From contig JBMNOV010000014.1 in NCBI GenBank assembly GCA_050943255.1, positions 1 through 40,982 on the forward strand: a stretch of DNA of 40,982 nucleotides. Reading direction: 5' to 3'. Within the stretch, counting starts at the first letter, position 1. The number at the start of each line of letters is the position of its first letter. The position numbers and the translations under genes are program-made. This document shows, piece after piece, positions 1 through 6,884 of the stretch. The notes under the pieces were generated by a model, which had not been told where the DNA came from, did not search any database, and saw only the letters and a program-made list of their open reading frames with translations. This DNA comes from UBA4844 sp050943255 (GTDB lineage Bacteria; Bacillota; Syntrophomonadia; Syntrophomonadales; Syntrophomonadaceae).

Positions 1-116
1 GATAACTCAACTATGAAGTTGTATCAAAGCCAGATAGTGAGCAAAGTGGCTCACTTTTAAACTAGCATTAGTGGCTCAGTTTTTAATCAGCACAGTGGTT
101 CACTTTTTGGTTGACA
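1..116. mobile_element. Probable end of an IS21-like insertion sequence
   Basis: Three copies of a 14-bp motif, AGTGGYTCASTTTT, lie at 45-58, 70-83 and 94-107, 24-25 bp apart and in the same orientation. Multiple terminal repeats of this GTGG-TCA-TTTT type are typical of IS21-family (istA/istB) ends. The likely tip is the CA at 115-116, since IS21 elements end in CA. No transposase is visible; the element body would lie to the left of the window. The other end and the target duplication cannot be seen, so the boundary is inferred. It could also be a solo remnant. Confidence 0.5.
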
Positions 117-140
117 TTCGCACCTTATTAGCAGTATAAT
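111..140 (+). promoter_or_regulatory. Sigma-A promoter facing the PHA operon
   Basis: TTGACA at 111-116 and TATAAT at 135-140 are both perfect consensus hexamers, separated by 18 bp. The promoter points at the PHA operon, and transcription would start near 147, giving a leader of about 250 nt. The -35 box coincides with the presumed tip of the insertion sequence, so this may be a promoter formed by the insertion. Confidence 0.65.
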
Positions 141-204
141 TGTATAAATGAATCAGTTAATAAATTTGCCATTCACATCTACCTAAATATTTTTATTCTC
201 ATAT

Positions 205-270
205 AACGAAAGGAGGGAGGTTTGGTGAACCTCGGCTCTAGAAGCCGATACCGAGGAAGGGAGGGGTATC
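205..270 (+). ncRNA. Structured leader element upstream of the PHA operon
   Basis: Three back-to-back hairpins can be drawn: GAGGTT/AACCTC (217-222 with 228-233), GGCT/AGCC (234-237 with 243-246) and GATACC/GGTATC (247-252 with 265-270). The last has a 12-nt all-purine loop, GAGGAAGGGAGG. A mutually exclusive pairing CCTCGG/CCGAGG (230-235 with 251-256) would break the first two. I do not recognise a known riboswitch class. The rest of the 1-397 gap (271-397) is AT-rich with no strong structure apart from a short GGTTA/TAACC inverted repeat just before the first gene. Confidence 0.4.
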
Positions 271-335
271 TACCATATTATAAACTAATAAAAAGTCTAT
301 ACAAATCATTTTATATAACCAAGATACTTTATTGA
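225..335 (+). CDS. Possible 36-residue leader peptide
   Basis: A GTG at 225 opens a 36-codon frame ending in TGA at 333-335. A very strong Shine-Dalgarno (AAGGAGGGAGG, 210-220) precedes it by only 4 nt. The peptide would be rich in Arg, Lys and Tyr, with no recognised family. The GTG lies in the loop of the first hairpin of the leader. The purine-rich stretch could equally be part of an RNA structure, so translation is uncertain. Confidence 0.2.
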   Translation: MNLGSRSRYRGREGYLPYYKLIKSLYKSFYITKILY

Positions 336-397
336 TATAAACATTATTATAGGTTACATTAGTTAACCATGATTATTTATAGAAGGAGCTGATTTTT

Positions 398-739
398 TTG
401 AATAATGAAGCTTTAAAAAAGACTTTTGCAGTTACCGATAGCTTAATGGAAAAGTATTGGGATATGTGGTTGCTCAGTATGGGTAGTATCTCCTGGACCC
501 AGGAGCAATTTGATAATATGTTAAAGAAATATCTTGAGCAGCGGCAAATGGCTCGTGAAACAAACAGTAAAGTAATCGAAGAATTAATGAAGCAAGTCAA
601 AAATAACCAGGTTCAGATGCAAAAAATGATTCAAGAAGCAGTAAATACTGCAGTAGAAAACGCGGAACCAATTAGTAAATATTTTGAGGAAATTAACAAA
701 AAAATTGATGAACTAGCTAAAAAGGTTAACAACCTTTAA
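398..739 (+). CDS. Phasin-like PHA granule protein
   Basis: This is a 113-residue, highly charged, almost wholly helical protein with no signal peptide or membrane segment. Residues 1-50 contain an amphipathic aromatic patch (EKYWDMWLLSMGSISW), and residues 50-113 form a heptad-like coiled coil ending in KKIDELAKKVNNL. That architecture and its position as first gene before the PHA synthase genes fit a phasin, which coats PHA granules; a PhaR/PhaE-type role is the alternative. The start is TTG at 398 with AGAAGGAG (381-388) 9 nt upstream; no other start is as well placed. The gap to the next gene is 26 nt and includes the end of a small hairpin that overlaps the stop codon. The family call rests on size, composition and context only. 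Confidence 0.55.
   Translation: MNNEALKKTFAVTDSLMEKYWDMWLLSMGSISWTQEQFDNMLKKYLEQRQMARETNSKVIEELMKQVKNNQVQMQKMIQEAVNTAVENAEPISKYFEEINKKIDELAKKVNNL
721..737 (+). other. Intercistronic mRNA hairpin
   Basis: AAAGGTT and AACCTTT (721-727 with 731-737) form a 7-bp stem with a 3-nt loop overlapping the stop codon of the phasin-like gene. No U-run follows, so it is not an obvious terminator. A hairpin here could stabilise the upstream message or reduce expression of the synthase genes relative to the phasin; this is inference. Confidence 0.35.
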
Positions 740-765
740 ACATTATCCGAAAGGAGCCTGAAGCA

Positions 766-1242
766 TTGTCTGAAGATGATAAAAGTACTACTCAAGATAA
801 TAGCAGCGATAAGATAATCTTTCCTGATTTTACGGAACTGTGGAAAGAATTTTACTTTAAAACGGAGGATGCTTGGTCAGAGGCTTTTAAAGAATTTGTT
901 AGTTCTCAAAGCTTTGTTAAATTACTAAATCAAACATTAAATCAGCAGCTATTTTGGAAAAATATTTCTAATCAGTTTTTGGATAATTTATCTGAAGCCA
1001 GTTGTATCCCATCAAAAAAAGACCTTGCTAATATTGCCGAACTGGTAATATCAGTAGAAGAAAAAGTGGACACCATTGATTATCAGATGGTTAATAATAG
1101 CAGCGAAATTAGAGATATTTTGCTTAATATATCAAATATACTTGAGGAAACTCAAAAAGAAATGATGATAATAAAAAATGAATTAAATGATCTCTATAAG
1201 AAATTTGATTCGAAAGCTACTCGAGTTGGACAAAAGACTTAA
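766..1242 (+). CDS. PHA synthase accessory subunit, PhaR/PhaE-like
   Basis: A 158-residue soluble protein. After an acidic, low-complexity N-terminus (1-17), residues 18-60 carry the pattern FPDFTELWKEFYFKTEDAW, with a stretch resembling PhaR/PhaE subunits. Residues 82-100 (IPSKKDLANIAELVISVEEK) match the conserved P-T/S-K-D-hydrophobic-E-E-K motif near the C-terminus of PhaE/PhaR, followed by a coiled coil to about residue 150. Class III and IV synthases need such a subunit for activity, and the synthase gene lies two genes downstream. TTG start at 766, with AAAGGAG 9 nt upstream. It is shorter than typical PhaR (about 200 residues) or PhaE (over 300), so which class it belongs to is unclear. 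Confidence 0.6.
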   Translation: MSEDDKSTTQDNSSDKIIFPDFTELWKEFYFKTEDAWSEAFKEFVSSQSFVKLLNQTLNQQLFWKNISNQFLDNLSEASCIPSKKDLANIAELVISVEEKVDTIDYQMVNNSSEIRDILLNISNILEETQKEMMIIKNELNDLYKKFDSKATRVGQKT

Positions 1243-1318
1243 AGTTATCATTCTTTACAAAAAAGTTGTACTGGTTCAAAACGGTGATGAAAACTAACTA
1301 ATTGGGGGTTTGTGATAG

Positions 1319-1789
1319 GTGATCGAAAACATATACCGAGAACTTAAAATAGGCGATTCTGGTTATGTGGAAAAGACTATAACTGAAGCAGATGTATATA
1401 TGTACGCAGGAGTAACCGGTGATTTTAGCTGGCTGCATGTTAATGAATGGCGAGCCAAAAAAGGACATTTTAGGACCCGTATAGTTCATGGTATGTTGTT
1501 GGTTGGTCTCATATCTACTGTAATTGGTAATGAACTGCCCGGAGCAGGTACAATTTATGAATACCAGGAAGTTAAATTTCTTAAACCTTGTTATATTAAT
1601 GATACTGTAAGAGCCGAAACAGAAGTTATTGAATTGATGCCAGCCGGAAGAATTAAGTTAAGAACCACTTGTTATAACCAGCATAATGATACTATAGTTG
1701 AAGGTACAGCTATTGTAATTCCACCTAGACAACATATAGTTTCGTCAAAGTTTAAAGAGAAAGATAATTCAATTGTTGGAGAGTTTTAA
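1319..1789 (+). CDS. phaJ: (R)-specific enoyl-CoA hydratase (MaoC-like)
   Basis: A 156-residue hot-dog-fold protein of the MaoC/PhaJ family. It hydrates trans-2-enoyl-CoA from beta-oxidation to (R)-3-hydroxyacyl-CoA, the monomer used by PHA synthase. The catalytic D-x4-H pair is visible as D35 and H40 in GDFSWLH, followed by the family-typical IVHGMLLVGLIS segment (about residues 54-65) and a GAGTIYEYQEVKFLKP core strand region. GTG start at 1319, and the stop codon directly abuts the phaC ATG. No phaB reductase or thiolase is encoded in the visible operon, which suggests that monomer is drawn from fatty-acid (crotonyl-CoA) metabolism. Other MaoC dehydratases are possible, but the context favours PhaJ. 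Confidence 0.82.
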   Translation: MIENIYRELKIGDSGYVEKTITEADVYMYAGVTGDFSWLHVNEWRAKKGHFRTRIVHGMLLVGLISTVIGNELPGAGTIYEYQEVKFLKPCYINDTVRAETEVIELMPAGRIKLRTTCYNQHNDTIVEGTAIVIPPRQHIVSSKFKEKDNSIVGEF

Positions 1790-2893
1790 ATGATAGAAAA
1801 AGTTTTGCTAAGTGGCTCAGCTGAGGAAATAGGAGCACAGCTGCAAAAAAACTTTGACCGTATGCTTCTGAGTACTCAGAAATGGGCCCAAATACTGCAA
1901 TCTGATCCTGTCCCCCAAACTGGACTTACCCCTAAGGATATAGTATGGCGCAAGAACAAAGCTAAGTTATACCGCTATGTCCCCTCACAGGATTGTAAGT
2001 TTAGTACCCCAATACTAATTATATATGCGTTAATTAACAAAGCTTATATATTAGATTTAATTCCTGGTATGAGTTTAGTTGAACATCTAGTTAATGAAGG
2101 CTTTGATGTCTACCTCTTGGATTGGGGAGATTTTGCCTGGGAAGATCGTAACCTTGGTTTCGGTAATCTCATTTATGATTATATTGCACGGGCAGCACAA
2201 AAAGTATGCCAAATCTCCAACAGTGATGACCTTACTATATTAGGTTATTGTATGGGTGGAACCATAGCAAGCATGTATGTAGCACTCTTATCGCGTAATA
2301 TTAAAAATCTTGTACTTCTTTCGGTTCCTATTGATTTCGAAAATGCCGGGATAGCTTCTATATGGATGCAAGCGCCTGATTTCGATGCCGATAAGATTGC
2401 TGATACCTTCGAGCTGATTCCTAAGGACTTTATTGATGTTGGAGTGAAGATGTTACGCCCGGTTAAGAACTTCTGGGGAACATATACCCGGTTATGGAAG
2501 TCAATTGATGAAGGTACTCCCATAATAGCATGGAAGGCTCTTAATAAATGGGTTAATAGTAATATAAATATGCCTGGTGAAGTATTCCGCCACTGGATAA
2601 AGGATTTGTACCAGGAGAACAAACTTATTAAAAATCAGTTTATTGTTAATGGAAAAAAAGTTAATCTAACTAAAATTAAGGCAAATCTTCTGGTCATGGC
2701 TGGGCAAAAAGATCATCTAGTTTTACCAAGCCAGTGTAAAGCTGCCTTAAATTATATGTCCTCTCCTGATAAGACATACTATGAGTATCCGATCGGTCAT
2801 GGAGGACTGGTCTTTGGCAATTATGCCAAAAAAAATGTTTATCATGTAATATCCGGGTGGCTTGCCGAACATTCTGCAAGAATACTTATATAA
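1790..2893 (+). CDS. phaC: Polyhydroxyalkanoate synthase, class III/IV catalytic subunit
   Basis: A 367-residue alpha/beta-hydrolase, the length expected for class III/IV PhaC. It polymerises (R)-3-hydroxyacyl-CoA into PHA on the granule surface together with its PhaR/PhaE partner. The lipase-box-like nucleophile motif GYCMGG gives catalytic C154. D308 (in GQKDHLV) and H337 (in PIGHGGLVFG) complete the triad, with spacing close to the Allochromatium enzyme. The DWGDFAWEDR segment (111-120) is also typical. The ATG follows the phaJ stop with no gap, and the ribosome site GGAGAG lies in the end of phaJ. It is the last gene of the operon and ends 22 bp before a strong palindromic terminator. Confidence 0.93.
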   Translation: MIEKVLLSGSAEEIGAQLQKNFDRMLLSTQKWAQILQSDPVPQTGLTPKDIVWRKNKAKLYRYVPSQDCKFSTPILIIYALINKAYILDLIPGMSLVEHLVNEGFDVYLLDWGDFAWEDRNLGFGNLIYDYIARAAQKVCQISNSDDLTILGYCMGGTIASMYVALLSRNIKNLVLLSVPIDFENAGIASIWMQAPDFDADKIADTFELIPKDFIDVGVKMLRPVKNFWGTYTRLWKSIDEGTPIIAWKALNKWVNSNINMPGEVFRHWIKDLYQENKLIKNQFIVNGKKVNLTKIKANLLVMAGQKDHLVLPSQCKAALNYMSSPDKTYYEYPIGHGGLVFGNYAKKNVYHVISGWLAEHSARILI

Positions 2894-2908
2894 AAAGTAA
2901 GTAATTAT

Positions 2909-2943
2909 AAAAAAAGGGAGTTCGTACGAACTCCCGGTTTTTT
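2909..2943. terminator. Bidirectional intrinsic terminator
   Basis: GGGAGTTCGTACGAACTCCC (2916-2935) is a perfect 20-bp palindrome. It has an A-run on the left (2909-2915) and a T-run on the right (2938-2943). It therefore terminates both phaC from the left and tRNA-Leu with the riboflavin operon from the right. Confidence 0.93.
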
Positions 2944-2946
2944 CTA

Positions 2947-3033
2947 TGGTGCGGTAGAGAGGACTTGAACCTCCACGAAGTTGCCCTCACTAGAACCTGA
3001 ATCTAGCGCGTCTGCCAATTCCGCCACTACCGC
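2947..3033 (-). tRNA. tRNA-Leu (anticodon CAG), CCA encoded
   Basis: The 87-nt minus-strand sequence folds as a class II tRNA. The acceptor stem GCGGTAG/CTACCGC is closed, followed by discriminator A (2950) and an encoded CCA (2947-2949). The anticodon stem CTAGA/TCTAG encloses the loop TTCAGGT, giving anticodon CAG for CUG codons. There is a long variable arm, and the T-loop begins GTTCAAG. It lies 100 nt downstream of ribH with no terminator between, so it may be read by riboflavin-operon transcripts or by its own promoter. Confidence 0.96.
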
Positions 3034-3133
3034 ATTATTTATAGTATTGTCTCAGCAAAAAATATTATATATGTGTTTATTACTACTGTCAAGGATTTAA
3101 GCTAAATTAAATCTAGTTCTACCAAAACACAAG

Positions 3134-3607
3134 TTAATTATTTACATCTATTTGTTTAATAAGGTTTACCATTTCAATAGCAGTTAACGCTGCATCTGCG
3201 CCCTTGTTGCCTGCCTTAGTTCCAGCTCTTTCTATTGCTTGCTCAATCGAATCAGCAGTAATAACTCCATATATTATTGGTAAATCACTATTTAATCCTA
3301 CCTGGGCTATACCCTTGGTCACTTCGGCTGATACATATTCAAAATGAGGAGTGGCTCCGCGTATTATTGCACCTAAACAAATTACTGCATCATACCCTCT
3401 TTTAGCCATTTTTTGAGCTATTAACGGCATTTCAAATGCCCCGGGCACCCAGGCTATTTCAATATTATCCATATTGACATTATGCCGGTTAAGAACATCA
3501 AGACATCCTGATAATAGTTTGTTAGTTATAAATTCATTAAAACGCGATACAATTATAGCAAATCGTTGGCCATCACCTAATAATTTACCTTCATAAACTT
3601 TACCCAT
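3134..3607 (-). CDS. ribH: 6,7-dimethyl-8-ribityllumazine synthase
   Basis: A 157-residue protein of normal family length. It condenses 5-amino-6-ribitylamino-uracil with dihydroxybutanone phosphate to form lumazine, the penultimate step of riboflavin synthesis, and assembles into icosahedral or pentameric particles. Visible motifs are SRFNEFIT (21-28), WVPGAFEMP (53-61) and GAIIRGATPHFEYV (79-92) with catalytic H88. ATG start with GGAGG upstream in the 35-bp gap after ribBA. It is the last gene of the FMN-riboswitch-controlled rib operon. Confidence 0.96.
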   Translation of the reverse strand: MGKVYEGKLLGDGQRFAIIVSRFNEFITNKLLSGCLDVLNRHNVNMDNIEIAWVPGAFEMPLIAQKMAKRGYDAVICLGAIIRGATPHFEYVSAEVTKGIAQVGLNSDLPIIYGVITADSIEQAIERAGTKAGNKGADAALTAIEMVNLIKQIDVNN

Positions 3608-3642
3608 GTATTCCTAAACCTCCACATAATAAAAATCTGATT

Positions 3643-4839
3643 CTATAGATGAGCTAGTAAATGTCCCATTTTTTCTTTTTTAGTAGCTAAATATCGTCGA
3701 TTTTGCTTTTTTATTTTCATCTCCAAGGGTACTCTTTCCACTATTTCTAGTCCATAACCCTCCAACCCTTTTATTTTCTTCGGATTATTTGTCATCAAGC
3801 GCATTTTTTTTACCCCCAGGTCAACCAAAATCTGAGCACCAATCCCGTAGTCCCGAAGATCAGGAGGAAAACCCAGTTCAATGTTTGCTTCTACTGTATC
3901 TCGACCATTATCCTGCAATTTGTAGGCTCGAATCTTATTAACCAGGCCAATCCCTCTACCTTCCTGTCTCATATATAAGAGAATCCCCTTACCTTCTTTT
4001 TCAATCATATTCATAGCGGAATCGAGCTGATCACCGCAATCACAACGACAAGAGCCGAAAACATCTCCAGTTAAACATTCTGAATGTACCCGTACTAAAA
4101 TAGGTTCATCTGGTTTCCATATCCCTTTAACCAGTGCTATGTGTCCCTTATTATCTAACACAGATTCGTAAGCTACCGCTGTAAAATCCCCATACATAGT
4201 AGGTAATTGAGCATCATCTACCCTTACTACCAATTTTTCCGTGCGACGACGGTATTCAATTAATTCAGCAATAGTAATAATTTTAATTTTATGTTTGGCG
4301 GAAAACTCCATAAGCTGAGGAACCCTAGCCATGGTTCCATCATCATTCATAATTTCGCAAATTACTCCCGCGGGATATAGCCCGGCTAGTCGTGCTAAAT
4401 CAATAGAAGCCTCAGTATGCCCAGTCCTTCTTAATACGCCACCTTCTTTATAACGTAATGGAAAAATATGTCCTGGCCTTCTAAAATCTTGGGAATTATT
4501 TTTCGGATCAATAAGAGCTGCAATTGTAGCCGCACGTTCAAAAGCAGATATTCCAGTAGAAGTTGACTTATAATCTACTGATACGGTAAAGGCCGTTTCA
4601 TGATTATCAGTATTATCTAAAACCATTGGTTTAATATTAAGCTCATCCAATCTCTCACCAGTCATAGGAACACAGATAAGTCCTTTTGCGTGTGTTGCCA
4701 TGAAGTTAATAATATCCGGGCTGGCTTTTTCCGCTGCTACTACAATATCTCCTTCATTTTCCCGGTCTTCATCATCAACTATAATTACCATTTTCCCCTG
4801 CCTAATATCTCCGATTGCCTCTTCAATACTATTAAACAT
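3643..4839 (-). CDS. ribBA: Bifunctional DHBP synthase / GTP cyclohydrolase II
   Basis: A 398-residue fusion. Residues 1-200 are 3,4-dihydroxy-2-butanone-4-phosphate synthase, with the acidic metal site DDEDRENEGD (22-31) and TGHTEAS (139-145). Residues 205-398 are GTP cyclohydrolase II, with zinc ligands C255, C266 and C268 in C-x10-C-x-C and the RQEGRGIGL loop. Together they supply both branches feeding lumazine synthase. ATG start with TAGGAGG upstream, 12 bp after ribE. Third gene of the rib operon, in the Firmicute order ribD-ribE-ribBA-ribH. Confidence 0.97.
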   Translation of the reverse strand: MFNSIEEAIGDIRQGKMVIIVDDEDRENEGDIVVAAEKASPDIINFMATHAKGLICVPMTGERLDELNIKPMVLDNTDNHETAFTVSVDYKSTSTGISAFERAATIAALIDPKNNSQDFRRPGHIFPLRYKEGGVLRRTGHTEASIDLARLAGLYPAGVICEIMNDDGTMARVPQLMEFSAKHKIKIITIAELIEYRRRTEKLVVRVDDAQLPTMYGDFTAVAYESVLDNKGHIALVKGIWKPDEPILVRVHSECLTGDVFGSCRCDCGDQLDSAMNMIEKEGKGILLYMRQEGRGIGLVNKIRAYKLQDNGRDTVEANIELGFPPDLRDYGIGAQILVDLGVKKMRLMTNNPKKIKGLEGYGLEIVERVPLEMKIKKQNRRYLATKKEKMGHLLAHL

Positions 4840-4851
4840 TTTTCTATCCTC

Positions 4852-5499
4852 CTATATAAAACCATTTTCGGCTAGAAAGTTTAAGTTAATCGAACTTTTA
4901 TTAGTATCATTACCTGATTTTAATAGTTTTTCTATATACCTTCCTAAAATGTCACTTTCGAGATTAACATAATCACCATTTTCTTTTTCACCCAATATAG
5001 TATGTTTAGCAGTGAACGGAATTAAGGACACCGTAAAGTAATCTGCGAAAACATCTATTACAGTTAGACTAGTGCCATCAATCGTAATAGATCCTTTGGG
5101 CACTGTGTATTTTAGTACTGCTGGGGGAGCTTTAACTTCATATATCAAGGCAATATCCTTTTTTGCTTTATCTTTAATCATCCCTATACCATCAATATGT
5201 CCCTGAACAATATGCCCTCCCATACGATCACTTAACCTTAACGCAGGTTCAAGATTAATATGATCACCAGGTTTAAGATATTTTAAGGTGGTTTTTTCCA
5301 TAGTCTCTGGCATAACATCGGCAATAAAATGATCTTTTGCAAAGCTGGTTACGGTAAGACATACTCCATTAACAGCAATACTGTCACCTAGTTTAATATT
5401 GTCTAATACCTGCTTAGCTGTTACATCAATTTGAAAAGACTGAGTACTATGTTTAACTGTCCTAACTTTACCTATTTCTTCAACAATTCCAGTAAAAAT
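4852..5499 (-). CDS. ribE: Riboflavin synthase alpha chain, AUU start
   Basis: A 215-residue riboflavin synthase that dismutates two lumazines to riboflavin. It has two internally repeated lumazine-binding barrels: about 1-90, including GDSIAVNGVCLTV, and about 95-190, including PKGSITIDGTSLTV. The family N-terminus is M-F-T-G-I-V-E-E. Here the codon at the Met position is ATT (5497-5499), followed by FTGIVEEIG. AGAAGGTG (5505-5512) ends 5 nt before it, and no ATG, GTG or TTG lies in frame nearby upstream. The first in-frame ATG, at 5313, would delete the whole first barrel core (62 residues), so AUU is the only sensible start. It follows ribD by 31 bp. Confidence 0.93.
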   Translation of the reverse strand: MFTGIVEEIGKVRTVKHSTQSFQIDVTAKQVLDNIKLGDSIAVNGVCLTVTSFAKDHFIADVMPETMEKTTLKYLKPGDHINLEPALRLSDRMGGHIVQGHIDGIGMIKDKAKKDIALIYEVKAPPAVLKYTVPKGSITIDGTSLTVIDVFADYFTVSLIPFTAKHTILGEKENGDYVNLESDILGRYIEKLLKSGNDTNKSSINLNFLAENGFI

Positions 5500-5530
5500 G
5501 ATATCACCTTCTGTGTAATTAAGAATACTT

Positions 5531-6634
5531 TTATAGATACCCTGTTATTAGAATATCATCATCAAAGTGGGTAATTTCCATGGATTTAACAGATAAAGCT
5601 TCTTTTAAAGTCGGTATTCCTATACCACCTACCGGGGTCGGTGACTTTCTCCCCCCCACTATTTTAGGTGCTATAAACCAGTAAATTTTATTAATTAAAC
5701 CTTTCGTAATAAGATATCCGTTAATTTCGCCTCCTCCTTCTACCAAAAGGCTCACGATACCTTTTTTACCCAGGATTTTAAGGACCTCTTCCAGAGGAAT
5801 TATATTCCCATCGGCACATTCTACAGGGATCACTTCTATATTTTTTGCCTTTAGTATTGTTTTTAATTGAGAATCAGCATCTTGACTGCAGAATACAATG
5901 GTTTGCTGCGCTTTAGCCGTCATTACTATATTACTTTGCAGGGGTAAATCAAGCTTACTATCAATAATTACCCGGATTGGATCTCTCGTATCATTAGAAT
6001 TTAGCCTTGTGTTTAACATGGGATTATCCTTTAGTACTGTTCCTATTCCAACCATAATCGCATCATAAGTATTTCGTAATTGATGTACATATTGACGTGA
6101 AGATTTCGAGCTTATCCACCTGGAATCACCCTTACTTGTTGCAATTTTACCGTCGAGGGTCATAGCTACTTTAAGGCTTAAGAAAGGTATACCCGTCTGA
6201 ATATATTTAAAAAAAGCCTCATTTAACTTTAAAGCTTGCTCCTGAAGTATCCCAACGGTTGTCTCTATTCCGGCCTTTTGAAGGATTTTTATTCCTTGCC
6301 CTGCAACAAGGGGGTTAGGGTCAAAGCAAGCTATTACCACTCTTTTGATTCCTGCATCGATAACAGTATCAGCACAAGGAGGAGTTCTGCCATAATGACT
6401 GCAAGGCTCCAGATTAACGTACAAGGTTGCTCCTTTGGCCTTTTCTCCTGCTGCTCTAAGGGCAATCACTTCGGCATGGGGGGTTCCAGCTTTTTGGTGA
6501 TAACCTTCACCGATAATTTGTGCATCTTTAACGACAACTGCACCAACCATAGGATTGGGGCTGGTTCTCCCCTTGGCCTGAACTGCAAGATCCAAGGCTT
6601 TTTGCATATAAACCAGGTCAAAATTATTATTCAT
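5531..6634 (-). CDS. ribD: Bifunctional riboflavin deaminase/reductase
   Basis: A 367-residue protein of standard length. Residues 1-145 form the pyrimidine deaminase, with zinc site H53-A-E55 and C78/C87 in EPCSHYGRTPPC. Residues 146-367 form the NADPH-dependent reductase (LKVAMTLDGKIA, DPIRVIIDS, LLVEGGGEING). It performs the second and third steps of the GTP branch of riboflavin synthesis. ATG start with an AGGA about 9 nt upstream. It is the first structural gene after the FMN riboswitch, with a 100-nt expression platform between. Confidence 0.97.
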   Translation of the reverse strand: MNNNFDLVYMQKALDLAVQAKGRTSPNPMVGAVVVKDAQIIGEGYHQKAGTPHAEVIALRAAGEKAKGATLYVNLEPCSHYGRTPPCADTVIDAGIKRVVIACFDPNPLVAGQGIKILQKAGIETTVGILQEQALKLNEAFFKYIQTGIPFLSLKVAMTLDGKIATSKGDSRWISSKSSRQYVHQLRNTYDAIMVGIGTVLKDNPMLNTRLNSNDTRDPIRVIIDSKLDLPLQSNIVMTAKAQQTIVFCSQDADSQLKTILKAKNIEVIPVECADGNIIPLEEVLKILGKKGIVSLLVEGGGEINGYLITKGLINKIYWFIAPKIVGGRKSPTPVGGIGIPTLKEALSVKSMEITHFDDDILITGYL

Positions 6635-6663
6635 AAAAATGTTCCTGCCTTACCACAATAAAA

Positions 6664-6728
6664 TAACCCGATAAGGATCGGGTTAAGAAAATCAATAATA
6701 ATACTGTTTTAATTTAAACAGTATTATT
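6664..6728 (-). promoter_or_regulatory. Expression platform of the FMN riboswitch
   Basis: In transcript order, a 13-bp AT-rich stem (6716-6728 with 6697-6709) is followed by a GC-richer 9-bp stem TAACCCGAT/ATCGGGTTA (6677-6685 with 6664-6672) trailed by ATTTTATT. The second hairpin looks like the terminator and ends about 30 nt before the ribD start. Which hairpin forms with FMN bound is inferred, not shown. Confidence 0.55.
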
Positions 6729-6734
6729 AAGCTA

Positions 6735-6845
6735 ATCTTCTCCCATCCAGACTTTAACTGTCGGCTCTAGAATTACACTAGATCATGCCCTGAGGGCTTG
6801 CGGGCTTTACCGCCGATAGGGAATTTCACCCATCCCTGAAGAAAG
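6735..6845 (-). promoter_or_regulatory. FMN riboswitch (RFN element)
   Basis: On the minus strand the conserved core is present: GGGTGAAATTCCC near the 5' side, CGGCGGTAAAGCCCGC, GAGCCGACAGTTAAAGTC and the closing GGATGGGAGAAGAT at the 3' side. The P1 arms (CTTC and GAAG) close the element. It sits between the rpe stop and ribD and should repress ribDE-BA-H when FMN is plentiful. Confidence 0.96.
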
Positions 6846-6884
6846 CTTAAATATGAATTTTTTCTTATATTAGCACTAGTATTG

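Noticed and set aside
4690..4972. Plus-strand open frames over the riboflavin genes and many similar ones elsewhere
   Set aside because: They lie antisense to well-supported genes, lack ribosome sites and have hydrophobic low-information sequences typical of shadow frames.
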